From the NCBI RefSeq assembly GCF_025965855.1, contig NZ_JAOPWB010000016.1:1-32166 (forward strand): DNA of 32,166 nt, in the 5' to 3' direction. This document shows, in pieces, positions 23,133 through 30,993 of the stretch. Within the stretch, counting starts at the first letter, position 1. Every line of letters starts with the position of its first letter. Under the pieces are notes generated by a model that did no database searches, was not told where the DNA came from, and worked only from the letters and a program-made list of their open reading frames with translations. Position numbers and translations under genes: made by a program. Source of the DNA: Mycobacterium sp. GTDB lineage: Bacteria > Actinomycetota > Actinomycetes > Mycobacteriales > Mycobacteriaceae.

Positions 23133-24041
23133 ATGGTGCTCGCGATTGCCCGCCCCAAGCTCGAAGGAAATGTCGCGGTCGGGGAAGATCGCCAAATCGG
23201 CTTTGCTGAGTTCGGCGCGTCGCAGGGTCGGGCGGTGTTCTGGCTGCACGGAACCCCCGGCGCCCGCCGGCAGATCCCGACCGAGGCGCGGGTCTACGCC
23301 GAGCACCACAACATCCGCCTGATCGGCATCGACCGACCCGGCATCGGTTCGTCGACACCACATCAGTACGAGAACATCGCGGCGTTCGCCAATGACCTGG
23401 GCACCATCGCGGACACACTCGGGATCGACAAGATGGCCGTGGTCGGCCTGTCGGGCGGTGGGCCGTACGCCCTCGCGTGCGCGGCGGGCCTACCCGACCG
23501 GGTCGTGGACGCCGGTGTACTCGGAGGAGTGGCGCCGACGCGCGGCCCGGACGCGATCAGTGGCGGTGCGATGAACCTCGGTCTGCGCCTCGCGCCGATC
23601 CTGAAATTCGCGGGCAACCCGCTGCGGCTGGGCGCGAGCTTGCTCATCCAGGCGGCCCGGCCCGTCGCCTCCCCGGCGCTGGACATCTATGCCCTGCTCT
23701 CGCCCCAGGCGGACCGGCACCTCCTGGCCCGCCCCGAATTCAAGGCGATGTTTCTCGACGACCTGCTCAACGGCAGCCGAAAGCAGCTGGCCGCGCCGTT
23801 CAACGACATCATCCTGTTCGCCCGCGACTGGGGATTTCGCCTCGACGAAGTCAAAGTCCCCATCCGTTGGTGGCACGGCGACCACGACCACATCATCCCG
23901 TTCTCCCACGGGGAGCACGTCGTCTCCCGGCTGCCCGACGCGGAGCTGTTGCACCTGCCGGAGGAAAGCCATCTGGCCGGGCTGGGCCGCGGCGAGGAGA
24001 TCCTGTCCACCCTGATGAAGATCTGGTACGAGCAGGGCTGA
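23133..24041 (+). CDS. Alpha/beta-hydrolase (Rv1191-like)
   Basis: A 302-aa alpha/beta-hydrolase. Nucleophile Ser107 lies in GLSGGGPYA, the acid is Asp250 or Asp252 in HGDHDHIIP, and His280 lies in EESHLAG. The oxyanion-type motif is HGTPGARRQ, and DRPGIGSS follows. It resembles M. tuberculosis Rv1191 from memory, and it precedes fadD36 in that genome region too. The substrate is unknown. ATG 23133 is followed at once by GTG; no strong ribosome-binding site is seen. It lies 52 bases after the aldehyde dehydrogenase and 39 bases before fadD36 on the same strand. Confidence 0.85.
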   Translation: MVLAIARPKLEGNVAVGEDRQIGFAEFGASQGRAVFWLHGTPGARRQIPTEARVYAEHHNIRLIGIDRPGIGSSTPHQYENIAAFANDLGTIADTLGIDKMAVVGLSGGGPYALACAAGLPDRVVDAGVLGGVAPTRGPDAISGGAMNLGLRLAPILKFAGNPLRLGASLLIQAARPVASPALDIYALLSPQADRHLLARPEFKAMFLDDLLNGSRKQLAAPFNDIILFARDWGFRLDEVKVPIRWWHGDHDHIIPFSHGEHVVSRLPDAELLHLPEESHLAGLGRGEEILSTLMKIWYEQG

Positions 24042-24068
24042 CCCGCCGGTCATCGACCGGCGTCCGGG

Positions 24069-24074
24069 TAATCT
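24069..24074 (+). promoter_or_regulatory. Candidate -10 of fadD36, leaderless
   Basis: TAATCT ends six bases before the fadD36 GTG (24081), placing the transcription start at or next to the start codon. No ribosome-binding site precedes the GTG and no clear -35 is visible. Confidence 0.35.
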
Positions 24075-24080
24075 TCACTC

Positions 24081-25502
24081 GTGCTGCTGGCATCGCTGAA
24101 CCCCTCGGCCGTTACCACCACCGACATCGCGGACGCGGTCAGCATCGACGGCGTCGCGCTGAGCCGCAGCGACTTGGTCGGCGCCGCAACGTCGGTCGCC
24201 GAACGGGTGTCCGGCGCGGAGCGGGTTGCGGTCCTGGCCACGCCGTCCGCGGCGACGGTGCTGGCGATCACCGGCTGCCTGATCGCGGGTGTGCCCTTCG
24301 TCCCGGTGCCCGCCGACGTCGGTGTGGCCGAACGCCGGCACCTGCTCACCGACTCCGGGGTGCAGGCGTGGCTGGGCCCGGAGCCGGACGAATTTGAAGG
24401 GCTGCCGCACATTCCGGTGCGACTGCACGCTCGCTCCTGGCACCGCTATCCCGAGCCGTCACCCGATGCCGCCGCGATGATCATCTACACGTCGGGCACC
24501 ACCGGGCTGCCCAAGGGCGTTCAGCTGAGCCGCCGGGCGATCGCCGCCGACCTCGACGCGCTGGCCGAGGCCTGGCAGTGGACGGCCGACGACGTCCTGG
24601 TGCACGGCTTGCCGCTGTTCCACGTGCACGGACTGGTGCTGGGCCTGCTCGGGTCGCTGCGGATCGGAAACCGCTTCGTGCACACCGGAAAACCCACTCC
24701 CGCCGGCTACGCCCAAGCCTGCGCGGAATCGGGGGGGTCGCTGTTCTTCGCGGTTCCCACCGTGTGGTCGCGGGTGGTGGCCGACGGGTCGGCGGCCGAG
24801 GCGCTACGGCCGGCACGGCTACTGGTGTCCGGCAGCGCACCGCTGCCGGTGCCGGTGTTCGACCGGCTGGCCGAGCTCACCGGGCATCAGCCCGTCGAAC
24901 GCTACGGCGCCTCGGAATCGCTGATCACCATCTCCACGCGGGCCGACGGCGAGCGCCGCGCGGGTTGGGTCGGGCTGCCGCTCGCCGGCGTGCAGACCAG
25001 GCTGCTCGACGACAATGACAACCCGGTGCCGCACGACGGGGAAACCGTTGGCCGGCTTCAGGTTCGGGGACCGATGATGTTCGACGGCTACCTGAACCGG
25101 CCCGAGGCCACCGCCGAAGCGTTCGGCGCCGACGGCTGGTACCGCACCGGCGACGTCGCCGTCATCGACGGCGGCGGCATGCACCGCATCGTCGGACGCG
25201 AGTCCGTCGACCTGATCAAGTCCGGCGGGTACCGCATCGGCGCGGGCGAAATCGAAACCTCGCTGCTCGGGCACCCCGGCGTCCAGGAGGCGGCCGTCGT
25301 CGGGCTGCCCGACGAGGACCTGGGCCAGCGCATCGTCGCCTTCGTCGTCGGCTCGTCGGACCTGAACACCGACGAACTGATCGACTATGTCGCCCAAGAG
25401 CTGTCGATACACAAGCGGCCACGTGAGGTCCGCCTCGTGGACGCGTTGCCGCGCAACGCGATGGGCAAAGTTCTCAAGAAGCAGTTGCTGTCCGAGGGCT
25501 GA
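24081..25502 (+). CDS. fadD36: Acyl-CoA synthetase FadD36 (malonyl-CoA-synthetase-like)
   Basis: A 473-aa ANL-superfamily ligase, the same length as Rv1193 FadD36. The ATP/AMP-binding P-loop is YTSGTTGLPKG (residues 136-146). Later motifs are ERYGASESL (adenylation), GWYRTGDVAV and the hinge GRESVDLIKSGGYRI, with the C-terminal catalytic lysine in NAMGKVLKK. The family includes malonyl-CoA synthetases (MatB-like), and the short length fits that group. The acid used in vivo is not evident. The GTG start has no Shine-Dalgarno but a -10 motif directly ahead. Confidence 0.92.
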   Translation: MLLASLNPSAVTTTDIADAVSIDGVALSRSDLVGAATSVAERVSGAERVAVLATPSAATVLAITGCLIAGVPFVPVPADVGVAERRHLLTDSGVQAWLGPEPDEFEGLPHIPVRLHARSWHRYPEPSPDAAAMIIYTSGTTGLPKGVQLSRRAIAADLDALAEAWQWTADDVLVHGLPLFHVHGLVLGLLGSLRIGNRFVHTGKPTPAGYAQACAESGGSLFFAVPTVWSRVVADGSAAEALRPARLLVSGSAPLPVPVFDRLAELTGHQPVERYGASESLITISTRADGERRAGWVGLPLAGVQTRLLDDNDNPVPHDGETVGRLQVRGPMMFDGYLNRPEATAEAFGADGWYRTGDVAVIDGGGMHRIVGRESVDLIKSGGYRIGAGEIETSLLGHPGVQEAAVVGLPDEDLGQRIVAFVVGSSDLNTDELIDYVAQELSIHKRPREVRLVDALPRNAMGKVLKKQLLSEG

Positions 25503-25511
25503 GCCGCCCGT

Positions 25512-25573
25512 CGCGAGCGTGCGCATTTGTACACGCTTTACGGCGTGTCGCGGTGCAGACACGCACGCTCGCG
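25512..25573. repeat. Nested inverted-repeat element downstream of fadD36
   Basis: A perfect 12-base inverted repeat, CGCGAGCGTGCG (25512-25523) and CGCACGCTCGCG (25562-25573), encloses a second stem ACACGC (25531-25536) / GCGTGT (25543-25548). Such GAGCGTGC/GCACGCTC elements recur between genes in slow-growing mycobacteria in my experience of these genomes. It sits in the 215-base gap between fadD36 and the transporter, which otherwise shows no gene. It could act as a terminator for fadD36. Confidence 0.7.
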
Positions 25574-25717
25574 GCCCGTCGCTCGCCGGTCGGGCACGGG
25601 TGCCCAACCTGTGGTGAGACACGCAGCAGGTTGCCAGCTTGTCTGCCGAGCGAGACCGCGAACCTTCACCTACCGTCGTAAAAGTGGAGAGACGCAACCG
25701 ACCACCGGGCGGGCTGG

Positions 25718-27067
25718 ATGGGTGAGCCCCATCGCCCGGGCGGCGCCGCCGCGACGGTTGTAGCCGGCCCGGCCCGCACGCCGATGAGGAGGGTGGCGGC
25801 CGCGTGCCTCGTCGGCTCGGCGATCGAGTACTACGACTTCCTCATCTACGGCACCGCGGCGGCGCTGGTGTTCCCGACGGTGTTCTTCCCCCGCCTCAGC
25901 CCGACGGTGGCCACGATCGCCTCGATGGCGACGTTTGCCACGGCGTTCCTGTCCCGCCCGCTGGGCGCCGCCGTGTTCGGCTACTTCGGGGACCGGCTGG
26001 GCCGCAAGAAAACCCTGATCGCCACGTTGCTGATCATGGCCGCGTCCACGGTGACAGTGGGCCTGGTGCCCAGCACGGCCTCCATCGGGATGGCGGCGCC
26101 GTTGATCCTGATCGCGCTGCGGCTCCTGCAGGGGTTCGCCGTCGGCGGCGAGTGGGCGGGGTCGGCGTTGCTCAGCGCCGAGTACGCGCCGCCCGGCAAA
26201 CGCGGCCGCTACGGCATGTTCACCCTGCTCGGAGGCGGAACCGCGGCGGTGCTGTCCAGCCTGACGTTTCTGGGTGTCAACTTCAGCATCGGTGAAAACA
26301 GCCCCGCCTTCATGCAGTGGGGATGGCGACTGCCGTTCCTGATCAGCGCGGCGCTGATCGGTATCGCCCTGTACGTGCGGCTCAATATCGACGAGACTCC
26401 CGTGTTCGCCCAGGAAAAGGCGCGCAACCTGGTGCCGAAAGCGCCGCTCGCCGAGGCGCTGCGCCTGCAACGCCGCGAGGTCGTGCTGGCCGGGGGCAGC
26501 ATCCTGGCCGCCCTGGGCTTCGCCTACCTGGGCAACACCTACCTGACCATGTACGCGCATTCACACCTCGGGTATTCGCGGACCTTCATCTGGTCCGTCG
26601 GCGTGCTCGCCGGGCTGGTCAGCATCACGTCGGTCGCGCTGTCGGCCACGCTGTGTGACCGCGTCGGGCGCCGCCGCATGATGCTGATCGGATGGGCGGG
26701 GTGTCTGCCCTGGGCGTTCGTGGTGATGCCGCTGATGGACACCGGCAACCCCGCGCTGTACGTGGTCGCGATCGTCGGCATGTGCGCCATCGCGGGGATC
26801 GGCTCGGGACCCACCGGAGCCTTCATTCCCGAACTGTTCGCCACGCGGTACCGCTACAGCGGATCGGCACTCGCGATAAACCTGGCCGGCATCGTGGGTG
26901 GCGCCCTGCCGCCGCTGATGGCCGGAACGCTGCTGGCAACCTACGGCAGCTGGTCGATCGGCCTGATGCTGGCCGCCCTCGCGTTGGCGAGCCTGGTGTG
27001 CACCTACCTGCTGCCGGAAACCAACGGCACGACACTCGGCGCGGGCCTGGAAGACGTGCCCCGATAG
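25718..27067 (+). CDS. MHS-family (MFS) metabolite:proton symporter
   Basis: A 449-aa, 12-helix major-facilitator transporter of the metabolite:H+ symporter group (ShiA/ProP/KgtP-like), orthologue of Rv1200 by sequence and position. The family start EYYDFLIYGTAAALVFP is present, as are the loop 2-3 signature GYFGDRLGRKKTL and its repeat CDRVGRRRMM, and GFAVGGEWAGSALLSAEYAP. The substrate is unknown; carboxylates or amino-acid-like compounds are typical. The N-terminus is uncertain: ATG 25718 gives about 22 extra residues compared with ATG 25784 (MRRVAAACLVGS), which matches the shorter Rv1200. It ends one base before the convergent dapD stop. Confidence 0.88.
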   Translation: MGEPHRPGGAAATVVAGPARTPMRRVAAACLVGSAIEYYDFLIYGTAAALVFPTVFFPRLSPTVATIASMATFATAFLSRPLGAAVFGYFGDRLGRKKTLIATLLIMAASTVTVGLVPSTASIGMAAPLILIALRLLQGFAVGGEWAGSALLSAEYAPPGKRGRYGMFTLLGGGTAAVLSSLTFLGVNFSIGENSPAFMQWGWRLPFLISAALIGIALYVRLNIDETPVFAQEKARNLVPKAPLAEALRLQRREVVLAGGSILAALGFAYLGNTYLTMYAHSHLGYSRTFIWSVGVLAGLVSITSVALSATLCDRVGRRRMMLIGWAGCLPWAFVVMPLMDTGNPALYVVAIVGMCAIAGIGSGPTGAFIPELFATRYRYSGSALAINLAGIVGGALPPLMAGTLLATYGSWSIGLMLAALALASLVCTYLLPETNGTTLGAGLEDVPR

Positions 27068-27068
27068 C

Positions 27069-28022
27069 TCAGTTGGCGTGCAAGTCCTCGTTCAGGGCGA
27101 TGCCCTGACCGTCGCGGGCCACCACCTCAACCGCCCCGGTGACCGAATTGCGCCGGAACAGCAGATTGTGGGCGCCGGAGAGCTCGCGGGCCTTGACGGT
27201 CTTGCCGTCGGGCGTGGTGACCTTGGTGCCCGCGGTGATGTACAGGCCGGCCTCGACGACGCAGTCGTCGCCCAGCGAGATGCCCAGGCCCGCGTTGGCG
27301 CCGAGCAGACACCGCTTGCCGATCGAAATGACTTGCGTGCCACCGCCGGACAGCGTGCCCATGATCGACGCCCCGCCACCGATGTCCGACCCGTCGCCCA
27401 CCACGACGCCGGCCGAGATGCGCCCCTCGACCATCGACGCGCCCAGGGTGCCGGCGTTGTAGTTGACGAAGCCCTCGTGCATCACCGTCGTGCCCGGCGC
27501 CAGGTGCGCGCCCAGCCGCACCCGGTCGGCGTCGGCGATGCGCACCCCGGTGGGCAGGACGTAGTCGACCATCCGCGGGAACTTGTCGACGCCATAGACG
27601 GTCACCGGCCCGTGGCGGCGCAGCCGCGCCCGGACCGCCTCGAAACCCTCGATCGCGCAGGGTCCGCGATTAGTCCACACGACGTTGGTCAATACGCCGA
27701 ACAAGCCGCCGGCGTTCAGCCCATGCGGCGCCACCAACCGGTGCGACAGCAGGTGCAGCCGCAGGTAGGCGTCGTAGGCGTCGGCGGCCAGGTCGTCGAG
27801 CGAACCGATGACCGTGCGCACGGCGATGGTCTCGGTGCCGCGCTCGTCGTCGCGGCCGACCAGCGCGACCAGTTCCGGCGGAATGTCGGACAACGCGAGC
27901 CGCGAAGTGGCGCGGGTGCCCGATTCCGTCAGTTCCGGTGCGGGAAACCACGTGTCGAGCACCGACCCGTCGGAGGCCAGCGTCGCCAGCCCAATACCAA
28001 CCGCGCCTGCAGCTCCAGTCAC
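27069..28022 (-). CDS. dapD: Tetrahydrodipicolinate N-succinyltransferase DapD
   Basis: A 317-aa left-handed beta-helix succinyltransferase, the same length as Rv1201c. It transfers succinyl from succinyl-CoA to tetrahydrodipicolinate, committing to diaminopimelate and lysine. Glu199 (SMVEGRIS) and Gly222 (ASIMGTLS), reported as essential in the M. tuberculosis enzyme, are at exactly the same positions. The hexapeptide-repeat region ([14 protein letters not shown] and [20 protein letters not shown]) is clear. The GTG 28022 has no Shine-Dalgarno but has a -10 motif directly ahead. It is divergent from dapE across a hairpin repeat. Confidence 0.97.
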   Translation of the reverse strand: MTGAAGAVGIGLATLASDGSVLDTWFPAPELTESGTRATSRLALSDIPPELVALVGRDDERGTETIAVRTVIGSLDDLAADAYDAYLRLHLLSHRLVAPHGLNAGGLFGVLTNVVWTNRGPCAIEGFEAVRARLRRHGPVTVYGVDKFPRMVDYVLPTGVRIADADRVRLGAHLAPGTTVMHEGFVNYNAGTLGASMVEGRISAGVVVGDGSDIGGGASIMGTLSGGGTQVISIGKRCLLGANAGLGISLGDDCVVEAGLYITAGTKVTTPDGKTVKARELSGAHNLLFRRNSVTGAVEVVARDGQGIALNEDLHAN

Positions 28023-28029
28023 GGCGGTC

Positions 28030-28059
28030 AGGTTACTTTCCCGGGGCGAGCAGACACAA
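28030..28059 (-). promoter_or_regulatory. Candidate dapD promoter, leaderless
   Basis: On the minus strand TTGTGT (28059-28054), an 18-base spacer and TAACCT (28035-28030) form a plausible promoter. The -10 ends seven bases before the GTG. The -35 lies inside the left arm of the inverted repeat. Confidence 0.35.
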
Positions 28060-28106
28060 AAGCCCCCGACACGCCGACGAAAACGGAGCTTTTGTGCCTG
28101 CTCGCC
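28045..28106. repeat. 19-base inverted repeat between dapD and dapE
   Basis: The arms 28045-28063 and 28088-28106 are complementary at 18 of 19 positions (core GGCGAGCAG and its complement CTGCTCGCC, with CACAAAAGC / GCTTTTGTG). The loop is 24 bases. This GGCGAGCAGAC-type hairpin resembles a dispersed repeat seen between many mycobacterial genes. Here it fills the divergent promoter region of dapD and dapE. Confidence 0.75.
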
Positions 28107-28123
28107 GAAAGAGGGTGACCCAC

Positions 28124-28129
28124 TACCCT
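28124..28129 (+). promoter_or_regulatory. Candidate -10 of dapE, leaderless
   Basis: TACCCT ends seven bases before the dapE GTG (28137). The GGAGG that follows is only one base from the GTG, too close to work as a ribosome-binding site, which favours a leaderless mRNA. Confidence 0.35.
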
Positions 28130-28136
28130 TGGAGGC

Positions 28137-29210
28137 GTGCTGGACCTACGGGGGGATCCGATCGACTTGACGGCGGCGCTGGTCGACATCCCCAGCGAGT
28201 CGCGGGACGAGGCGCGGCTCTCCGACGAGGTGGAGGCCGCCCTGCGCGCCCAGTCTCCCCAGGCTTTGGGGTACGAGATCCTTCGCAACGGCAACGCCGT
28301 ACTCGCGCGCACCCGACGCCACCGGCCGTCGCGGGTGCTGCTGGCCGGTCACCTCGACACCGTGCCGGTGGCGGAAAACCTGCCCAGCCGTCGTGAGAAC
28401 GGCGACCTGTACGGCTGCGGCACCGCGGACATGAAATCCGGTGACGCGGTCTTCCTGCACCTGGCGGCCACCGTGGCCGAACCGGCGCACGACCTGACGC
28501 TGGTCTTCTATGACTGCGAGGAAATCGACGCGGCGGCAAACGGTTTGGGCCGCATCGAACGCGAGCTGCCGGATTGGTTATCCGCTGACGTCGCGATCCT
28601 GGGCGAGCCCACCGCCGGCTACATCGAGGCCGGCTGCCAGGGCACGCTGCGCGTGGTGATCAGCGCCACCGGAACGCGCGCCCATTCGGCGCGTTCCTGG
28701 TTGGGCGACAACGCGATTCACAAGCTGGGCGCGGTCCTGGACCGGCTGGCCGGATACCGTGCGCGCAGCGTTGACATCGACGGCTGTGAGTACCGCGAGG
28801 GTCTGTCGGCGGTGCGCATCGACGGCGGCGTGGCCGGCAACGTGATTCCCGACGCGGCGTCGGTGACGGTCAACTTCCGTTTCGCCCCGGACCGGTCGGT
28901 GGCCGCGGCGCTACAGCACGTGCACGACGTGTTCGACGGCCTCGGCGTGCAAATCGAGCAGACCGACGCCGCGGCGGGCGCGCTGCCCGGCCTGTCCCAG
29001 CCCGCCGCCAAGGCGCTGGTCGAGGCCGCCGGTGGGCGGGTGCGCGCGAAGTACGGGTGGACGGATGTGGCGCGGTTCGCCGCGCTGGGCATCCCGGCGG
29101 TCAATTTCGGACCGGGCGATCCCAACCTGGCGCACACCCGCGACGAACGGGTGCCCGTCGCCAACATCACCGCCGCGGTGGAGATGCTGTGGCGTTACCT
29201 GAGCTCGTAG
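28137..29210 (+). CDS. dapE: N-succinyl-LL-diaminopimelate desuccinylase DapE
   Basis: A 357-aa M20-family zinc hydrolase, orthologue of Rv1202. It removes succinate from N-succinyl-LL-diaminopimelate to give LL-diaminopimelate for lysine and the cell wall. Metal-site motifs are present: His72 and Asp74 in AGHLDTVP, bridging Asp98 in CGTADMKSG, Glu128/Glu129 in DCEEID, Glu in [15 protein letters not shown] and His in [10 protein letters not shown]. The dimerisation insert with RAHSARSW is intact. With dapC at 4.4 kb and dapD divergent next door, the window encodes three consecutive enzymes of the succinylase branch. Confidence 0.97.
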   Translation: MLDLRGDPIDLTAALVDIPSESRDEARLSDEVEAALRAQSPQALGYEILRNGNAVLARTRRHRPSRVLLAGHLDTVPVAENLPSRRENGDLYGCGTADMKSGDAVFLHLAATVAEPAHDLTLVFYDCEEIDAAANGLGRIERELPDWLSADVAILGEPTAGYIEAGCQGTLRVVISATGTRAHSARSWLGDNAIHKLGAVLDRLAGYRARSVDIDGCEYREGLSAVRIDGGVAGNVIPDAASVTVNFRFAPDRSVAAALQHVHDVFDGLGVQIEQTDAAAGALPGLSQPAAKALVEAAGGRVRAKYGWTDVARFAALGIPAVNFGPGDPNLAHTRDERVPVANITAAVEMLWRYLSS

Positions 29211-29242
29211 CCGTATGTAGGACTACTTGCTACGCCGAACGG

Positions 29243-29329
29243 ATGGCTCGAACCATCGCCCAGCGCGAACTGCGGAATGACGCTGCCTGGACCTTTGCTG
29301 GAAGAGCTTGTCCGCTCCTTAACATCTGA
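29243..29329 (+). pseudogene. Stub of a Phd/VapB-type antitoxin gene
   Basis: ATG 29243 begins MARTIAQRELRND, the very typical start of Phd/VapB antitoxins (normally about 70-90 aa). After 13 residues the frame continues as unrelated AAWTFAGRACPLLNI and stops. No toxin gene follows. Upstream, GTAG (29217-29220) and CTAC (29230-29233) form a small inverted pair where such antitoxins usually bind. It is read as a deleted toxin-antitoxin module. Confidence 0.55.
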
Positions 29330-29370
29330 GCGGTCTGACGAAACGGCCGCCGGGCCGGAGGATCACGGCG

Positions 29371-30869
29371 TCACGACGGCGCCACGACCACGTCGACGCC
29401 GTCGACGCCCGCGTTCGCCACGACGGCCAGCACCGGCGCGTTGGGTGCCGAAACGACCTGTCCACCAGCGACACTCACCTGATAGCCGCTCTGATACTCG
29501 ATGGGCGGCACGGAGATGAAGGTCTGCGCGCCGGGGGCGAAGCGGCCCGCGCGGTCGAGTAGCACAGCCGAAAGATGCCGGACCGAAACGACCACTCCCT
29601 CGGCGTGCCCGCCACCACCTGCGGGTAGGGGGCGGCGAGCACCGCGGGCTTGGCCGTGCTGACGTTGGCGCCGGCCGGCGGCTGGCTCGGATCGAAAACC
29701 AGCGCCTGGTCGGTCGGCGACGAACTCGTCTTGTCATTGCCGGTGTACGCCCACACCAGCCAGCCCATCCGCTGCCGGTCGGTGTGGCGCATCACCTCGG
29801 CGATGTTCTTCAGGTCGTTGGTGGCGCCGAACTCCGTCAGCAGCGGCGGGATGTGGTTGAAGCCCGCGTAGAGGTTCGCGTTGGTGATCGTGAGGCCGTC
29901 CTCGAAGCGGCAGGTGATGTTTTTGTGCAGCACCGATTCGACGGCGCAGTAGTCGTGGAACGAGAAACCCGGAGCTCGGGTCGACCACCCTGCCGAGGTC
30001 GGTGTGGATGCCCTCGTCGGACAACGTGTTGGGCTCGACGAACACCAGCGTGGTGGGGTCGGCCGCGCGAATCACCGGCACGACTTTCCGATAGAACACG
30101 GTCAGCTTGTGGTCCTGCAGCGGGCAGCCCAGAACGGGGTCGAAACATCCCTCCCAGATGAAGCCGGGCCATGGCTCGTTCAAAACCTCGCCGAACACGC
30201 CCGGGTTGCCGTGGAAGAAGCCCGCGACGTGCGCCCAGGCGCGTGCGTAGTGGTCCTGCAGCCCGATCCCGTCTGGCGCCGGAGCGTCCCGCCAGAAAGC
30301 GTTCCAGGCGTACTCCTCGGCGGGATTGAGGAAGTAGTTGCCGGGAAAGCCCAGCTGCGGGTTGGGCTACGAGGTTTTGACCGAGCCATGGCCCGCTTGC
30401 TGCACCGCCCACGCCGGGGCGCCCTCGCCCTGGAACGCCTCGTTGTAGAGGTCCTGATGGAAGTCGAGCAGGCTGACGATGCCGTGCGAGGCCAGTGTGG
30501 TCACGGTCTGCGCATCGAGTTGAGGTAGTTGTCGTCGTAGCTGAGCGGCTGTGGCTCCACGGCGGCCCAGATGACACCCACCCGCATCGCGTTGAAGCCG
30601 TTGGCCTGCAGGAACCCCGCGTCGTCGTCGCCGAACCCGTCGGCCGACGGCTCGTAGGGCGGCACCTTGTACACCTGGTTGAGCCCGTGCAGGACGACGA
30701 TGCGCCCGGCGGCGTCGGTCATCCAACGGCCGGCGTGGCCGAGCGACAGCGTCGGGCCGGTGGGCGCCGCCAAGGCGGTCGGCGGGGCGACGACCGACGA
30801 CGCGTCAGTCGTCAGCGCCGCAATGAGCAGGCCGGCCGCGACCAGGCCGGCCACACGGTCGATACGCAT
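29371..30869 (-). pseudogene. GH5 endoglycoceramidase-like glycosidase, broken by frameshifts and a stop
   Basis: The pieces join into one secreted GH5 protein. ATG 30869 (GGAGG upstream) starts a signal peptide MRIDRVAGLVAAGLLIAALT, then HAGRWMTDAAGRIVVLHGLN and RVGVIWAAVEP. A one-base loss near 30513-30516 shifts the frame to TVTTLASHGIVSLLDFHQD. An in-frame TAG at 30367-30369 follows GHGSVKTS. The same frame then gives FGEVLNEPWPGF with the acid/base Glu. An extra base near 29961-29967 shifts to DYCAVES and LLTEFGATND with the nucleophile Glu. A last shift near 29537-29555 leads to GAQTFISVPPIEYQSGYQVS and the stop at 29371. At least four lesions make it non-functional unless the assembly is faulty here. 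Confidence 0.85.
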
Positions 30870-30993
30870 CGTGCCTCCAACCGCCCGGGTGAACTGCAGC
30901 AAGCGAAATCACTCTGGACACAGTGAGGCGCATTAGTCACTGTGGTAACACGGCGGCGTCACGGTTCGCGCACAATGCGGCACGCCCGGTTGG

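Noticed and set aside
29277..29519. 80-codon plus-strand ORF after dapE
   Set aside because: Pro/Arg-rich shadow over the GH5 pseudogene end; no domain or start signal.
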